From CAMYMQ01 sp963730305 (GTDB taxonomy: Bacteria > Pseudomonadota > Alphaproteobacteria > Bin65), in the NCBI GenBank assembly GCA_963730305.1, contig CAVSRB010000002.1, positions 517,937 to 581,936 on the forward strand: 64,000 nucleotides of DNA, read 5' to 3'. Shown piece after piece: positions 53,828-63,144 of this stretch. The translations under genes were made by a program, and so were the position numbers. Under the pieces are notes generated by a model, which was not told the origin of the DNA, did not search any database, and worked only from the letters and a program-made list of their open reading frames with translations. Each line of letters starts with the position of its first letter. Position 1 is the stretch's first letter.

Positions 53828-56112
53828 CACTTCACCGCCCCGTGTTTGCGCCCCGGCGCCGCAGCGGCCCGAGGTGGGTCGGGCGAAGCGAAGACCCGCG
53901 GTTTGCCGGGCGCTGTCGACAGCGCCTTCGCAAGCCGCGCCAACCGATCCCGCGCCGCCGCGCCGAGCGGGGCTCCGGCTCCGGCAATCTTCTCGACATG
54001 GCCAAGCAGGTTCTCGCGCGCCTCGGGCTCGGGCACCAGCCTGGGCAGCGCCTTGACCGCGCTCTCCCCGTCCAATTGAAGGACGAAGAACTGAGTGCGC
54101 ACCAGCGACTTGAAGGCATCCAGCGAGATATGCAGCAGCTTCTGGCGCGCCACGTTCAGCGCCAAGGCGCAGCGCCCGTCGATCGCGCGGTCTGCCTCGG
54201 TCACGTAGAGCACGCCGCGGATCAACGCCTCGTCGCAGCCGCCGACGTGCAGCATGGCGGCCTGTGCCGATCGCTCGGCCGCAAGTTCGGCCTGCCTCGC
54301 CGGCGTCGCGCCCGGGACCGGGCGCAGCTCGGTCTGCGGGTCCATGCCGAGCATCGCCTGCACCATTGGCGCGCCATAGAATCCGAAGAAGGCCCGCTCG
54401 GCCATGTCGTCGCGGGCAATGCGATATCGGTCGAGCGCGGCTGTGATCTGGTCTGAGACACGGGTCTGCGCGGCGAGGAAGGGGTTGTCCGCGGCGGCCG
54501 GTCGGCGCGAGGCGGCCGCCGCACCGGCCAGCGCCTTGACGCCCGTCATCCATGGGTTCGCGTCGGTGAACATCGTGTAGCTCAGCCTGAGCGGGTTCGC
54601 AGCCCGGGTGAAGCTGGCGGCAGCCTCGGTCGAGAGCGTCCGCACCGCGGGTTGCAGCCAGACGCGGTAGAGGGCGAGGTTGATCTCCGAAAGCCTGGCG
54701 GCGGCCGCAAAGGCGCGATCGTCATCCGGGCTGTTGCGCCCCAGCGCGAATATGTTGTCGAACGTGCGCGCCTCGAAGCGCACGGCCCAGCCGCCGGCGA
54801 CGAAGCCGTCCTTCGGCGGGTCGCCTGCGCGCGGCGCGATCACCATCTCGTAAAGGCCTGGCGGCAGGCAATCGATCACGTCGATCATCTGCACAAATTC
54901 CTCGTCCTCCTTCGCGCCCACCTTGGACGAGACGAAAAGGCCGAGATGACCGACTTCCTGCGCGAGGCAGTAGACGATGGTCCTGTTCCAGGCGCGGATG
55001 TCGTCGACGTCCCGGTATTCATCGAGAATCCAGCCCAGCGCCTGCGGCGGCGGGCTGATGTTGTCGCCCTCCGAGGTGAAGACGATGATCGGCGAAGTGA
55101 TGTTGCGGAAGTCGAACACCGTGCCGTCGCGCGATTGCAGTTCGTTCCGGGCCAGCCTGTCGCCGATGAACAGGTTGTCGACCAGAAATTGCAGCTCATC
55201 GCCGTTCAATTCGATGAAATCGCCCCACCATTTCTCGAAGGCCAGATAGCGCCGGGCGTCGCTGTCGATGTTGGCGTAGACCTCGTACTGCTTGCCCCAG
55301 AGCCAGTTCGCAGGGTTCAGCAGATCGAAGTTCATCACCAGCCCGGTGCCGTCGAACCTGCCGTGGCCGAGATCGCTGGCCAGCGCCGTCATCCAGCTCC
55401 CGCCTAGAAGCCCGCCCGAGTAGCGCATCGGGTTCCTTCCGCGCACGCCCTGCCAGTAGGACATCGGCGAGCCGACGACGAGGCAGGGACCGAACAGGTC
55501 GGGCCGCAGCATCGCCACCATCAGCGTCTGGTAGCCGGCCTGGCAGTTGCCAATGGCGAAGGGGAGCGGCGCGTCCGGGTGAAGGGCGACCACGCGCTCG
55601 AAGAAGACCACCTGGCCCTCGACGACATCGAGGAATTGCTGGGCGGGCGCGGGCTTCGCACTGAACCCGATGAAATAGACCGGATGGCCGGCCGACAGGG
55701 CGTCGCCGATCTCGCTGTCGGCCTTGAAGCCGCCGATACCGGGCCCCTGGCCGGCACGCGGATCGACCACCACGACGGGCCTTTTCCGGGGATCGGTCGC
55801 GGCGCCGGCAGGCGGCAGGATGCGGAGCAACGAATAATTGATCGGCCGCGGCAGCGAGAGGCCTTCGATCACCGCCTCGTGGTCGTAGCGCAGGACGGTG
55901 GCGAGCGGCCGCGAAGTGATCTCGACCTCCTCGTTGCCGCGCTGGCGCAGGAGATCGAGGAAGAGCGCGCTCCGCTGGACGGCGTCGATCATGTAATCGG
56001 GCAGGGTCGGCAATGCGCCGGCGGCAAGCGCGTCCCCCGGTCCGCGTTTCCGGGGTGCGGTCGGCGGCTCCCGAGTGGTTTCAGATGATGCGGTCGCGAT
56101 GTCGGTCGTCAT
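53827..56112 (-). CDS. DUF3141 protein, PhaC-like alpha/beta hydrolase
   Basis: 761 residues. The central part has an alpha/beta-hydrolase core. The nucleophile elbow is FAIGNCQAGYQTLMVAML with C190 in the G-x-C-x-G pattern of polyhydroxyalkanoate synthases. D350 is in ITSPIIVFTSEGDNISPP and H389 in QEVGHLGLFVSSKVG, so a Cys-Asp-His triad is complete. Long N- and C-terminal helical regions flank it. Members belong to DUF3141, without proven function. First large gene of the cluster and coupled to the acyltransferase gene, so it may make or hydrolyse a polyester or thioester. No ordinary phaC is visible in the window. Confidence 0.9.
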   Translation of the reverse strand: MTTDIATASSETTREPPTAPRKRGPGDALAAGALPTLPDYMIDAVQRSALFLDLLRQRGNEEVEITSRPLATVLRYDHEAVIEGLSLPRPINYSLLRILPPAGAATDPRKRPVVVVDPRAGQGPGIGGFKADSEIGDALSAGHPVYFIGFSAKPAPAQQFLDVVEGQVVFFERVVALHPDAPLPFAIGNCQAGYQTLMVAMLRPDLFGPCLVVGSPMSYWQGVRGRNPMRYSGGLLGGSWMTALASDLGHGRFDGTGLVMNFDLLNPANWLWGKQYEVYANIDSDARRYLAFEKWWGDFIELNGDELQFLVDNLFIGDRLARNELQSRDGTVFDFRNITSPIIVFTSEGDNISPPPQALGWILDEYRDVDDIRAWNRTIVYCLAQEVGHLGLFVSSKVGAKEDEEFVQMIDVIDCLPPGLYEMVIAPRAGDPPKDGFVAGGWAVRFEARTFDNIFALGRNSPDDDRAFAAAARLSEINLALYRVWLQPAVRTLSTEAAASFTRAANPLRLSYTMFTDANPWMTGVKALAGAAAASRRPAAADNPFLAAQTRVSDQITAALDRYRIARDDMAERAFFGFYGAPMVQAMLGMDPQTELRPVPGATPARQAELAAERSAQAAMLHVGGCDEALIRGVLYVTEADRAIDGRCALALNVARQKLLHISLDAFKSLVRTQFFVLQLDGESAVKALPRLVPEPEARENLLGHVEKIAGAGAPLGAAARDRLARLAKALSTAPGKPRVFASPDPPRAAAAPGRKHGAVK

Positions 56113-56218
56113 GTCTATCCCTCTCCGGATGTTGCGCGTTCGGCGTCGCCTCTCCTTCTCGACGTGATCCCTGGCCCGATCGCCATCCCGTCGGGGTCGG
56201 CGTCGCGGCGCGTCCGGT

Positions 56219-56537
56219 TCAGGGTGCGTCCCCAGTCTCGGTGCGGATCGACTCGGACGTCTCGGCCGCGCCGCCAGCGGGCGACGATGCTGCCGTGGTT
56301 CGGCGTGTCACCGACGGCACGTCGCCAAGCTTCGCCAGAATGGCCTCCAGCCGGTCCCGCGCGGCCCCTCCCGTCAGGCGGGCCAGCGTCGCGGCCCTCG
56401 GCCCAAGGATCGACGCCCAGCCGCGCCAGCGCCGATAGCACACTGACCTTCATTCCCTCGCGGTGCTCACCAACGGGAGCGAACAGGAAGGCATCGAATC
56501 GCGGGCTCGGCCCGCGCGTCTCGGCGAGAGTGGTCAT
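56219..56537 (-). CDS. small protein, paralogue of the 44400 gene (one frameshift)
   Basis: The N-terminal half reads RFDAFLFAPVGEHREGMKVS then VLSALARLGVDPW, matching the protein at 44400. Near 56405 the frame changes; the other frame gives AATLARLTGGAARDRLEAIL then AKLGDVPSVTRR and ends at TGA 56219. About 105 residues after rejoining. No membrane helix is seen at the end, unlike the paralogue. It precedes DUF3141 on the same strand with 106 bases between. Confidence 0.6.
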
Positions 56538-57061
56538 CTCGGCCCGCTTTCTGCGGCATTGCCGCGCCGGTCGGGGCGATGCGCCGCATGGCGCCCGACC
56601 ATCTGCTTTTCGTCGGCGTGCCTGTTTTCCTTCGCGAGGTGCGCGAAGCGGGCTGTTCAGGTGTTTCATCGGACTCTTGTTCGCGATCGGGCCCGAGGTT
56701 TTGCCCGACCGGGAACATCCCGGGATCGCCGCCCATCGTCGGGAATGTGCGCCGATGTCGGCATATCCGCCCTAACCTGTATCAGCGTCAGACATCACGT
56801 TCGTGTGGCGGCCCATGGCCCGTTTGAAGTCACAAGCGCGCCGCGGTGAAGGTTGATGGGGTGTTCCTTGTTGCCGACCCTGCGGTCGCGCAACGGCTTC
56901 CGGGGCTATGCGTTCGCTGGCGGCTACCGCGCTGGCCGCGCCATGGCGAGGTGGCGGTCCCTCTGGCGCTGGCTCGAGAGCGGGTTGCGTTGTAAGGGGC
57001 AGATTGGCAGTGTCAGAGGAACCGGCGCGGGCCGCCAAGGCGGGTCGAGCTTGGATGCCGC
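56538..57061. other. gap, GC-rich, no gene recognised
   Basis: Only short overlapping frames. The cluster promoter probably lies near 56540-56760 on the minus strand. The end near 57000-57061 is adjacent to an IS6 remnant. I see no distinctive structure. Confidence 0.35.
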
Positions 57062-57492
57062 TCAAACAGCCAGCTTACGCCACTCGGCCAATGCAGCCGC
57101 GCGGTTCTGCTTGAATGCGTGGCGGCGGGTGAGGTGACGGTCGAGGTTGAAGTGGTTGTGGATAGACGCTTGAACGGTGGCGAATTTCTGCAGGGTCTTG
57201 ATGTCCCTAAATCGAGCCATCCCACCCTCCCGTCGTCGGAACGGCTGATGTGAATTCTCCGACCGATTGTTGAGCCAGCGGCCGCAATGCTGACGATCAG
57301 CGTTGCCGATCTCCGTCATCGCCGCGCGATAGGATCGCAATCGATCTGTCACGATCGAGTTTGGTTGGCCATGTCGCTTCATGGCGCGTTTGAGAAATCT
57401 GAGCGGCGCTCGGCGATCCCGGCGCTTCGTTGCATAGACTTCGAGGACCTCGCCTTCGTGATCCACGGCTCGCCAGAGATCGTGACGCTGCC
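57062..57492 (-). pseudogene. IS6-family transposase, N-terminally truncated
   Basis: Starts at LWRAVDHEGEVLEVYATKRR and continues LRFLKRAMKRHGQPNSIVTD, RLRSYRAAMTEIGNADRQHC, WLNNRSENSHQPFRRREGGM and ARFRDIKTLQKFATVQASIH to a normal end. The second D and the E are present. Everything before LWRAVD is replaced by the end of the IS6 element at 57493, so that element truncated it. It is close in sequence to the remnant at 39411-39693. Confidence 0.85.
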
Positions 57493-58289
57493 GGCGCTGT
57501 CACGTTAACGGGCGATTGGCACATCAAGCCTTCAATAGGCCGCTTTTTCATACAGACGCCGTTGCAGTCGACCACACTCAGAGAGCTTCTGCTCGTAGCC
57601 GCTCGAACGTTCGCCGGTTCAGGAGATGTCGCTGGTGGTAGAAGGTGTTGTAGACGGCAGCGTGGACGGACAAGAATCGCTGCGTGCTACCGGGTGATTT
57701 GAACCGCTGCATCTTCCGCTCGCGTCTTCGAACCGGCTGATGCGAGTTCTCCGCCCGATTTTTGGCTCTGAGACCTCGGTCGTGCCTTGCCGTCAAGCCC
57801 AATCTCTGGAATGCAGACCGGTAGGATCGGAGCTTGTCGGTGACGATCCTGCTCGGCGCGAAGCCCTGCCGTTTGAGCAGCTTCTTCACCAATTTGATCG
57901 CGGTTTTGGCATCGCGTCGGGGCTGGATGAGGAAGTCGAGGACCTCGCCCTCCTTGTCGACCGCCCGCCAAAGCCAGTATCGGCGCCCACGGATCACGAC
58001 GACCATTTCATCGAGATGCCAGCGTTTGCTGGGCGTCGGTTGCCGGCGCCGCAAATTGGCAGCGATAGTGGGGCCGAATTTGATGAACCATCTGCGGATC
58101 GTTTCGTAGGAAACATCCAGGCCGCGCTCGGCGAGCATCTCTTCGACGTCGCGCAGGCTGAGCGTAAAGCGCGCATAGAGCCGGATCGAATGGCGAATGA
58201 TGGTTGGCGGGAAGCGATGGCGTTTGAAACTCAGCGGCATCATGCGCCACCCTACTCGACTGTCGAGGCGCGGTTAACGTGACAATGCC
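57493..58289 (-). mobile_element. IS6-family insertion sequence, apparently complete
   Basis: 797 bp. Terminal inverted repeats GGCGCTGTCACGTTAAC (57493) and, reverse-complemented at the right end, GGCATTGTCACGTTAAC. One intact transposase inside. The flanking eight bases are different (ACGCTGCC and GGCGCCGG), so there is no target duplication, as expected after recombination between IS copies. The right end is nine bases from the aldehyde dehydrogenase stop. Confidence 0.85.
57578..58243 (-). CDS. IS6-family transposase
   Basis: 221 residues, full length. N-terminal IIRHSIRLYARFTLSLRDVE then EMLAERGLDVSYETIRRWF, DDE residues in RWHLDEMVVVIRGRRYWLWR (D), ASRIVTDKLRSYRSAF-like SRIVTDKLRSYRSA (D) and KNRAENSHQPVRRRERKMQR (E). 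It differs clearly from the two IS6 remnants in the window, so it is a separate IS type. Confidence 0.94.
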   Translation of the reverse strand: MMPLSFKRHRFPPTIIRHSIRLYARFTLSLRDVEEMLAERGLDVSYETIRRWFIKFGPTIAANLRRRQPTPSKRWHLDEMVVVIRGRRYWLWRAVDKEGEVLDFLIQPRRDAKTAIKLVKKLLKRQGFAPSRIVTDKLRSYRSAFQRLGLTARHDRGLRAKNRAENSHQPVRRRERKMQRFKSPGSTQRFLSVHAAVYNTFYHQRHLLNRRTFERLRAEAL

Positions 58290-58297
58290 GGCGCCGG

Positions 58298-59788
58298 TCA
58301 TGCCAGGGAAATCCACGCGGTCTTGAGGTCGGCATATTTGTCGAAAGCGTGGAGCGACTTGTCGCGGCCGAAGCCAGACTGCCGGAATCCGCCGAGCGGC
58401 ACGGTGACGTCGGCGCCGCCATAGGTGTTGACGTGGACCACGCCGGCCCGGACGCCGCGCACCATGCGGTGCGCGGTCGCCAGGTCGGACGTCCACACCG
58501 CCGCAGCCAGACCGTAGTGTGTGCCGTTGGCGAGGCCGACGGCCTCCTCCTCGGTGTCGAACCGCATGACGGCGAGGACCGGGCCGAAGACTTCTTCCCG
58601 CGCGAGTTCCATCTCTGGCGTCACCTGGTCGAAGATCGTCGGCGCCATGTAGGTGCCGCCGGTGTCGCCGAGGATGCGCTCGCCGCCGACCAGCAGCTTG
58701 GCCCCCTCCGACTTGGCGCGGCTTACGAAGCCGAGGTTCTTCTGTAGCTGTTCTTCGCTCGATACCGCTCCAATGTCGCTTTCGAGATCCAAGGGGTCGC
58801 CGATTCTCATGGTCTCCGTGGCGGCCAACAACTGGTCCATGAACCGGTCGTAGATCGACGTCTGGAGCAGGAGGCGCGAACCCGCGACGCAGACCTGGCC
58901 GGAATTGCGGAAGATGCCGTTCGCCGAGACCTTCGCCGCGTGCGCGATGTCGGCGACGTCGTCGAAGACGATGTTTGGCGACTTGCCGCCCAGCTCCAGA
59001 TGTATGCGCTTGAGGTTGGATCGCGCGGCGTAGTCGAGCAGACGCCGGCCGACGGCGCCCGATCCGGTGAACGCGATAGCGTCCACGTCCATGTGAAGGC
59101 CGAGCGCCTCGCCGGCCATCTCGCCGCGGCCCGTCACGACGTTGAGGACCCCGTCGGGCACGCCCGCCTCGGCAGCCAATTTGGCGAGCCGCACCAGCGT
59201 GAGAGACGCGACTTCCGGCGGCTTGAGGACGACCGAGTTGCCGGCTGCAAGCGCCGGGGCGATCTTCCAGGCGCCGATCATCATCGGGAAATTCCAGGGG
59301 ACGATGACACCGACGACGCCGAGCGGTTCGCGGTAGATCAGGCCGAGGACGTCGTCGGCAGTCGGGGCGATCTCGCCGTAGACCTTGTCGATTGCCTCGG
59401 CATAGTAGCGGAAGGTGCCCGCGGCCGAGAGCGGCTCGGCCTTGTAAGCCATGGAAATCTCGGTGCCGTTGTCGCGGACCCCGAGCACGGCCAGTTCGGC
59501 GGCGTCCCGCTCGATCAGGTCCGCCAGGGCGAGCAGCGTCTTCTTGCGCTCCGCCGGCGGTCTCCGCGACCAGACGCCCGTCTCGAAGGCGGCCCGCGCC
59601 GCCGTCACCGCGCGGTCGATATCCGCCGCATCGCCGTCGGCGATCGTCGTGAACGGCTTGCCGTCGATCGGCGAGGTCACCTCCAGCGTCCGCTCGCCGG
59701 ATGCCGGCTCGTCGCGGCCGGCGATGAAGAGTGACTGTGGCGGGACGGTCTGGACACGGAGCCGATCTATCGTCGTCTGGTCAAGCAT
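58298..59788 (-). CDS. aldehyde dehydrogenase family protein
   Basis: NAD(P)-dependent aldehyde dehydrogenase, 496 residues from MLDQTTIDRLRVQ. Motifs: VPWNFPMMIGAWKIAPALAA, FTGSGAVGRRLLDYAA, catalytic Glu in HLELGGKSPNIVFDD, catalytic Cys in FRNSGQVCVAGSRLLLQ, and EEVFGPVLAVMRFDTEEEA. The pattern is closest to the gamma-glutamyl-aminobutyraldehyde/betaine aldehyde type, but substrate is uncertain. It lies downstream of tctA, probably in one operon with the transporter. Confidence 0.93.
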   Translation of the reverse strand: MLDQTTIDRLRVQTVPPQSLFIAGRDEPASGERTLEVTSPIDGKPFTTIADGDAADIDRAVTAARAAFETGVWSRRPPAERKKTLLALADLIERDAAELAVLGVRDNGTEISMAYKAEPLSAAGTFRYYAEAIDKVYGEIAPTADDVLGLIYREPLGVVGVIVPWNFPMMIGAWKIAPALAAGNSVVLKPPEVASLTLVRLAKLAAEAGVPDGVLNVVTGRGEMAGEALGLHMDVDAIAFTGSGAVGRRLLDYAARSNLKRIHLELGGKSPNIVFDDVADIAHAAKVSANGIFRNSGQVCVAGSRLLLQTSIYDRFMDQLLAATETMRIGDPLDLESDIGAVSSEEQLQKNLGFVSRAKSEGAKLLVGGERILGDTGGTYMAPTIFDQVTPEMELAREEVFGPVLAVMRFDTEEEAVGLANGTHYGLAAAVWTSDLATAHRMVRGVRAGVVHVNTYGGADVTVPLGGFRQSGFGRDKSLHAFDKYADLKTAWISLA

Positions 59789-59826
59789 GGTCAATTTTCC
59801 TTGTTCCGAGCCGTGCATTGGCGCGG

Positions 59827-61341
59827 TCAGGGTGTTGCCGTTTCGGGCCCTCCGTCGCGGCGTCTCTTCTTGTGCCGGCGCGCTTGCACGAGCGACCAGA
59901 AGTGGGCCACGAGCACGAAGACGATGACGCCGAAGATGATCGAGGCGATGGGGCGGTTGATGAAGTCGAGCGGGGTATCAATTCGCGGCAGGGACGACCG
60001 GAACTTCGTCTCCATGATGTGACCGAGCACCATGCCGAGGATGATGGGCACCATTGGGAGGTCCAGTCGCTTCAGGATCAGTCCGAGCAGCGCGAACACC
60101 GCGGCGATCAGGCAGTCGGTGGCGGAATTGCGCAGCGAATAGACGCCGACGAAGGACAGGGTCAGGATCGCCATGCCCAGAAAGCGGCTCGGGATGGCGA
60201 TGACCTTGAGCAACGGCCTCGTCGCGACGATCAGGAAGATGATGGCCAGGAAGTTGAGGATCAGCAGGCAGATGTACAGTGCGATGACGAAGTCGAGGTG
60301 GTGCGTGAACAGGCTGGGGCCGGGGACGACGTTGTGGACGTAGAACACGGAAAGCATCATCGCCGTCAGCGCCTCGCCCGGGATGCCGAGCGCGAGTAGG
60401 GGGATCATCGCGGCGGCCGGGACGGCATTGTTCGCGGCTTCGGACGCGATGATGCCCTCGGGCGCGCCCTTGCCGAACCGGCTCGGGCCCTTCGTGATCT
60501 TCTGCGCCCAGGTGTAGGAGAGGAACTGAGCGGTGAACTCGCCGACGCCCGGGATGATGCCCATGATCGTGCCGAAGCTCGCCGCCGGCAGGACGATCTG
60601 GGGAAAGCGGAACACTTCGCGCAGGCCGCGGAACAACCCGCCGTCCAGCTTCGGCGACGCATTCTTCTCCTCGCGGGCGACCAGCAGCGCAAAGGCCTGC
60701 GAGATCGCGAACAGGCCGAGGACGACGACGATCAGGTCGACGCCCGATGCCAGGAAGGTCTGATCGAAGGTGAAGCGCTTGGTGTAGGTGGAGGGGTGGA
60801 GCCCGATGGTCTGGAGAAAGATCCCGAAACACAACAGCGCGCCGGCGGCGGCGCTGCGCCCGCGGTGCGCGACCACGACCAGGACCATGCCCAGCAGCGC
60901 CGCGAGGAAGATCTCGCGCGAGCCGAACAGCGGGGCGATACGCGCCAGCACGGGCGAGAGCAGGATCAGGGTGACGACCGAGAACACCCCGCCGCAGAAG
61001 GACGCGCCGTAGGCGAGCGACAAGGCGCGCGGCGCCTCGCCGCGGCGCGTCATCGGGTAGCCGTCATAGGTCGTGAGCGCGTTGACCGGGGTCCCGGGCG
61101 TGTTGATCAGTACGGCGGGCACGGCCCCGCCGAACATCGACGAGCCGTAGATGCCGAGCAGCAGCGTCAGGCCCACGATCGGCTTCATCGCGAAGGTCGC
61201 CGGCAGCAGGATCGCGATCGCGATCGCCGCGCCGACCCCCGGTATGGCGCCGATCGCGACGCCGCCGATCGACCCGACGAACAGCGCCAGGATGACGTCC
61301 CAGCGACCGATGATGTCGAGTGCCTGACCGAGGTCCGTCAT
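59827..61341 (-). CDS. tctA: tripartite tricarboxylate transporter permease TctA
   Basis: Large membrane subunit, 504 residues with about 12 helices. Family motifs: GSIGGVAIGAIPGVGAAIAI, GIYGSSMFGGAVPAVLINTP, GTPVNALTTYDGYPMTRRGE, GIIPGVGEFTAQFLSYTWAQ and AMIPLLALGIPGEALTAMML. It works with TctB and the periplasmic binding protein TctC to import a carboxylate. Starts ten bases after tctB. A basic tail (QARRHKKRRRDGG) follows the last helix. Confidence 0.95.
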   Translation of the reverse strand: MTDLGQALDIIGRWDVILALFVGSIGGVAIGAIPGVGAAIAIAILLPATFAMKPIVGLTLLLGIYGSSMFGGAVPAVLINTPGTPVNALTTYDGYPMTRRGEAPRALSLAYGASFCGGVFSVVTLILLSPVLARIAPLFGSREIFLAALLGMVLVVVAHRGRSAAAGALLCFGIFLQTIGLHPSTYTKRFTFDQTFLASGVDLIVVVLGLFAISQAFALLVAREEKNASPKLDGGLFRGLREVFRFPQIVLPAASFGTIMGIIPGVGEFTAQFLSYTWAQKITKGPSRFGKGAPEGIIASEAANNAVPAAAMIPLLALGIPGEALTAMMLSVFYVHNVVPGPSLFTHHLDFVIALYICLLILNFLAIIFLIVATRPLLKVIAIPSRFLGMAILTLSFVGVYSLRNSATDCLIAAVFALLGLILKRLDLPMVPIILGMVLGHIMETKFRSSLPRIDTPLDFINRPIASIIFGVIVFVLVAHFWSLVQARRHKKRRRDGGPETATP

Positions 61342-61351
61342 CGCAATCGGG

Positions 61352-61930
61352 TCAGAAGTATTGGATCATCACGTTGCGGATCGCGTGCGGCAGATAGTCG
61401 TAAAGCGCGCCGCCGGGGATCTTGACGGCGAGCAGCGTCTTGAAGACGACCACGGTCCCGATCCCGGTCAGCACCGCCGCGATAAGGGTCTTCGGCTCGC
61501 GATAGCCGAGCCTCGAGGTCAACAGCGCACAGAAGATCATGGTCGTCGGCAGATAGCCAACGATCGGGACGGTCCAGACGTAGGCCATGAACCAGGCCAG
61601 GTATTCGAGCGCCCTGACCCAATGCATGATCTCGGGCGCGACCGCGCTGCCCCTTCGGGTCCGGAGCGCGCGCGTGGTCGACCAGAGCTCGAACGCACCG
61701 AACACGGTCATGCCGACGATCGACACGATCGGCCAGAACGCCGGCTGACGAACGAAAGGCCGGCCGGCGATCCACGTCGTCTCGTTGCCGATCTGGGACG
61801 CCAGGAACAGTGCCAGGCCGAAGCTGAGCACGCCGAACACGACCTCGGCCCGATGGTGTCGGGTCCGGGTCAGCTCCGAAAGATCGTGGTGATCTGCAGG
61901 GTCGGGCGACGGGGCGCTCTCGGTCGACAT
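61352..61930 (-). CDS. tctB: tripartite tricarboxylate transporter small permease TctB
   Basis: 192 residues with four membrane helices: VVFGVLSFGLALFLASQIG, PAFWPIVSIVGMTVFGAFEL, YLAWFMAYVWTVPIVGYLPT and TLIAAVLTGIGTVVVFKTLL. Small size, helix pattern and position between tctC and tctA identify it. Sequence of this subunit is poorly conserved in general. Confidence 0.88.
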   Translation of the reverse strand: MSTESAPSPDPADHHDLSELTRTRHHRAEVVFGVLSFGLALFLASQIGNETTWIAGRPFVRQPAFWPIVSIVGMTVFGAFELWSTTRALRTRRGSAVAPEIMHWVRALEYLAWFMAYVWTVPIVGYLPTTMIFCALLTSRLGYREPKTLIAAVLTGIGTVVVFKTLLAVKIPGGALYDYLPHAIRNVMIQYF

Positions 61931-62013
61931 GATCGGACAGTGGATACCTCACCGACCCCGTGGCGTAGAGGCCGAAGGACGGCCGCGGAACGGCCGTCCT
62001 TCGGGCATGCTGT

Positions 62014-62962
62014 TCATTTGGCGAGCGTCTTGTCGATCACGGCCAAGGTCTTGGTGTCCCTGGCGATCTGGGCCCTGGATGCCTTGGCGTTCTTCCAATA
62101 GATCTGGGCGCCGGTCTTCTTGGCGAAGTCTCTGGCCCGCTTGCTGGCGATGGTCTTCCGGGCCACCGCCGCGATCTTCCGGATCGCGTCGGCGGGCGTT
62201 CCCTTGCGCACGAAAAGGCCGTTCCACAGGCTGAGCCCGAGCTTGGGATCGAGCTCTCCCACGGTCGGCGCGTTCGGCGTGATGGGAACCCGCTTCTCGG
62301 TCACCGTCGCCAGGACCCTAAGCTTGCTGAGGCACGGCAACACCTGCTGCGCCGTGGTGTTCATCACGTCGACGTCGCCGGACGCCAGCGTGTTGCAGTT
62401 GAGCTCATCGAAGGCGGCGTTGGACGAGTAGGCGAAGCCGAGATTCTTGGCGAGCGCGAGCGTGACCTTGGTCGGCGGCAGCTTGGCGCCGAAGTGCCCG
62501 AGGACGACCTTGTGCGATTTGGCGTATTTGGCCAGTTGCTTCATCGACTTGTAGGGCGCGTCGCCCTTCGCCACGATCAGGAACGGATAGGTCAGGAAGA
62601 TGCCGACCGGCTCGAAACGGGTTCGGCTTCAGTTCCTTCATGCCGATCCGGGGGCCGATGATCGGAACGCTGATCACGAACGAGCCGACGGTGTAGCCGT
62701 CGGCCGGCGCCTTCGCCACCTCGATGGCGCCGGGAAACGGTCCGGCACCCCCGCCGGGCTTGTTCACGACGGCTGCCGGTTGCCCGTAGGTCTTCTGGAA
62801 TTCATCCGCGATCATCCGCGTCAGCACGTCCTCCAGGTCACCCGGGGGCCACGGAACGATGAATCGGACCGGTTTTTCCGGATACGCCGCGAACGTGGGG
62901 CCGGCGAAGGAAACCGTCGCGGCACACGCCGCCGCCACAATGGCCCAGTGCTTGATACGCAT
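62014..62962 (-). CDS. tctC: tripartite tricarboxylate transporter substrate-binding protein TctC (one frameshift)
   Basis: Periplasmic binding protein of the Bug family. Signal peptide: MRIKHWAIVAAACAATVSFA then GPTFA-AYPEKPVRFIVPWP, where YPEKPVRFIVPWPPG is the family start of the mature protein. Near 62605-62625 one base is extra and the other frame continues VGIFLTYPFLIVAKGDAPYK, SMKQLAKYAKSHKVVLGHFG. It ends TLAVIDKTLAK. The start ATG has GGGAGG six bases upstream. Ligand unknown; Bug proteins bind small carboxylates. Confidence 0.9.
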
Positions 62963-63144
62963 GTTCAACCTCCCGCTAGCAGTGTTGTATTATTACCATC
63001 GGTTCATTATTATCACCAATTGATCAAATTATGTTGCATTCGCGTTCGGGATTTGTCAACGAGTTCACTGACGAGCCGGACGGCTGCCGATCGGCCGAAA
63101 GCCGAGCAAACGGATAGCGGCGAGAGCCCTCACTGGAGCGAAAC
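62963..63144. promoter_or_regulatory. divergent AT-rich control region between tctC and the IclR gene
   Basis: AT-rich at 62983-63035, contrasting with the surrounding GC-rich sequence. It contains an imperfect inverted repeat ATCGGT...ACCAAT (62998-63020) and the palindrome TTGATCAA (63020 region). This is a likely site for IclR binding and the promoter of the tctCBA-aldehyde dehydrogenase operon. Confidence 0.45.
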
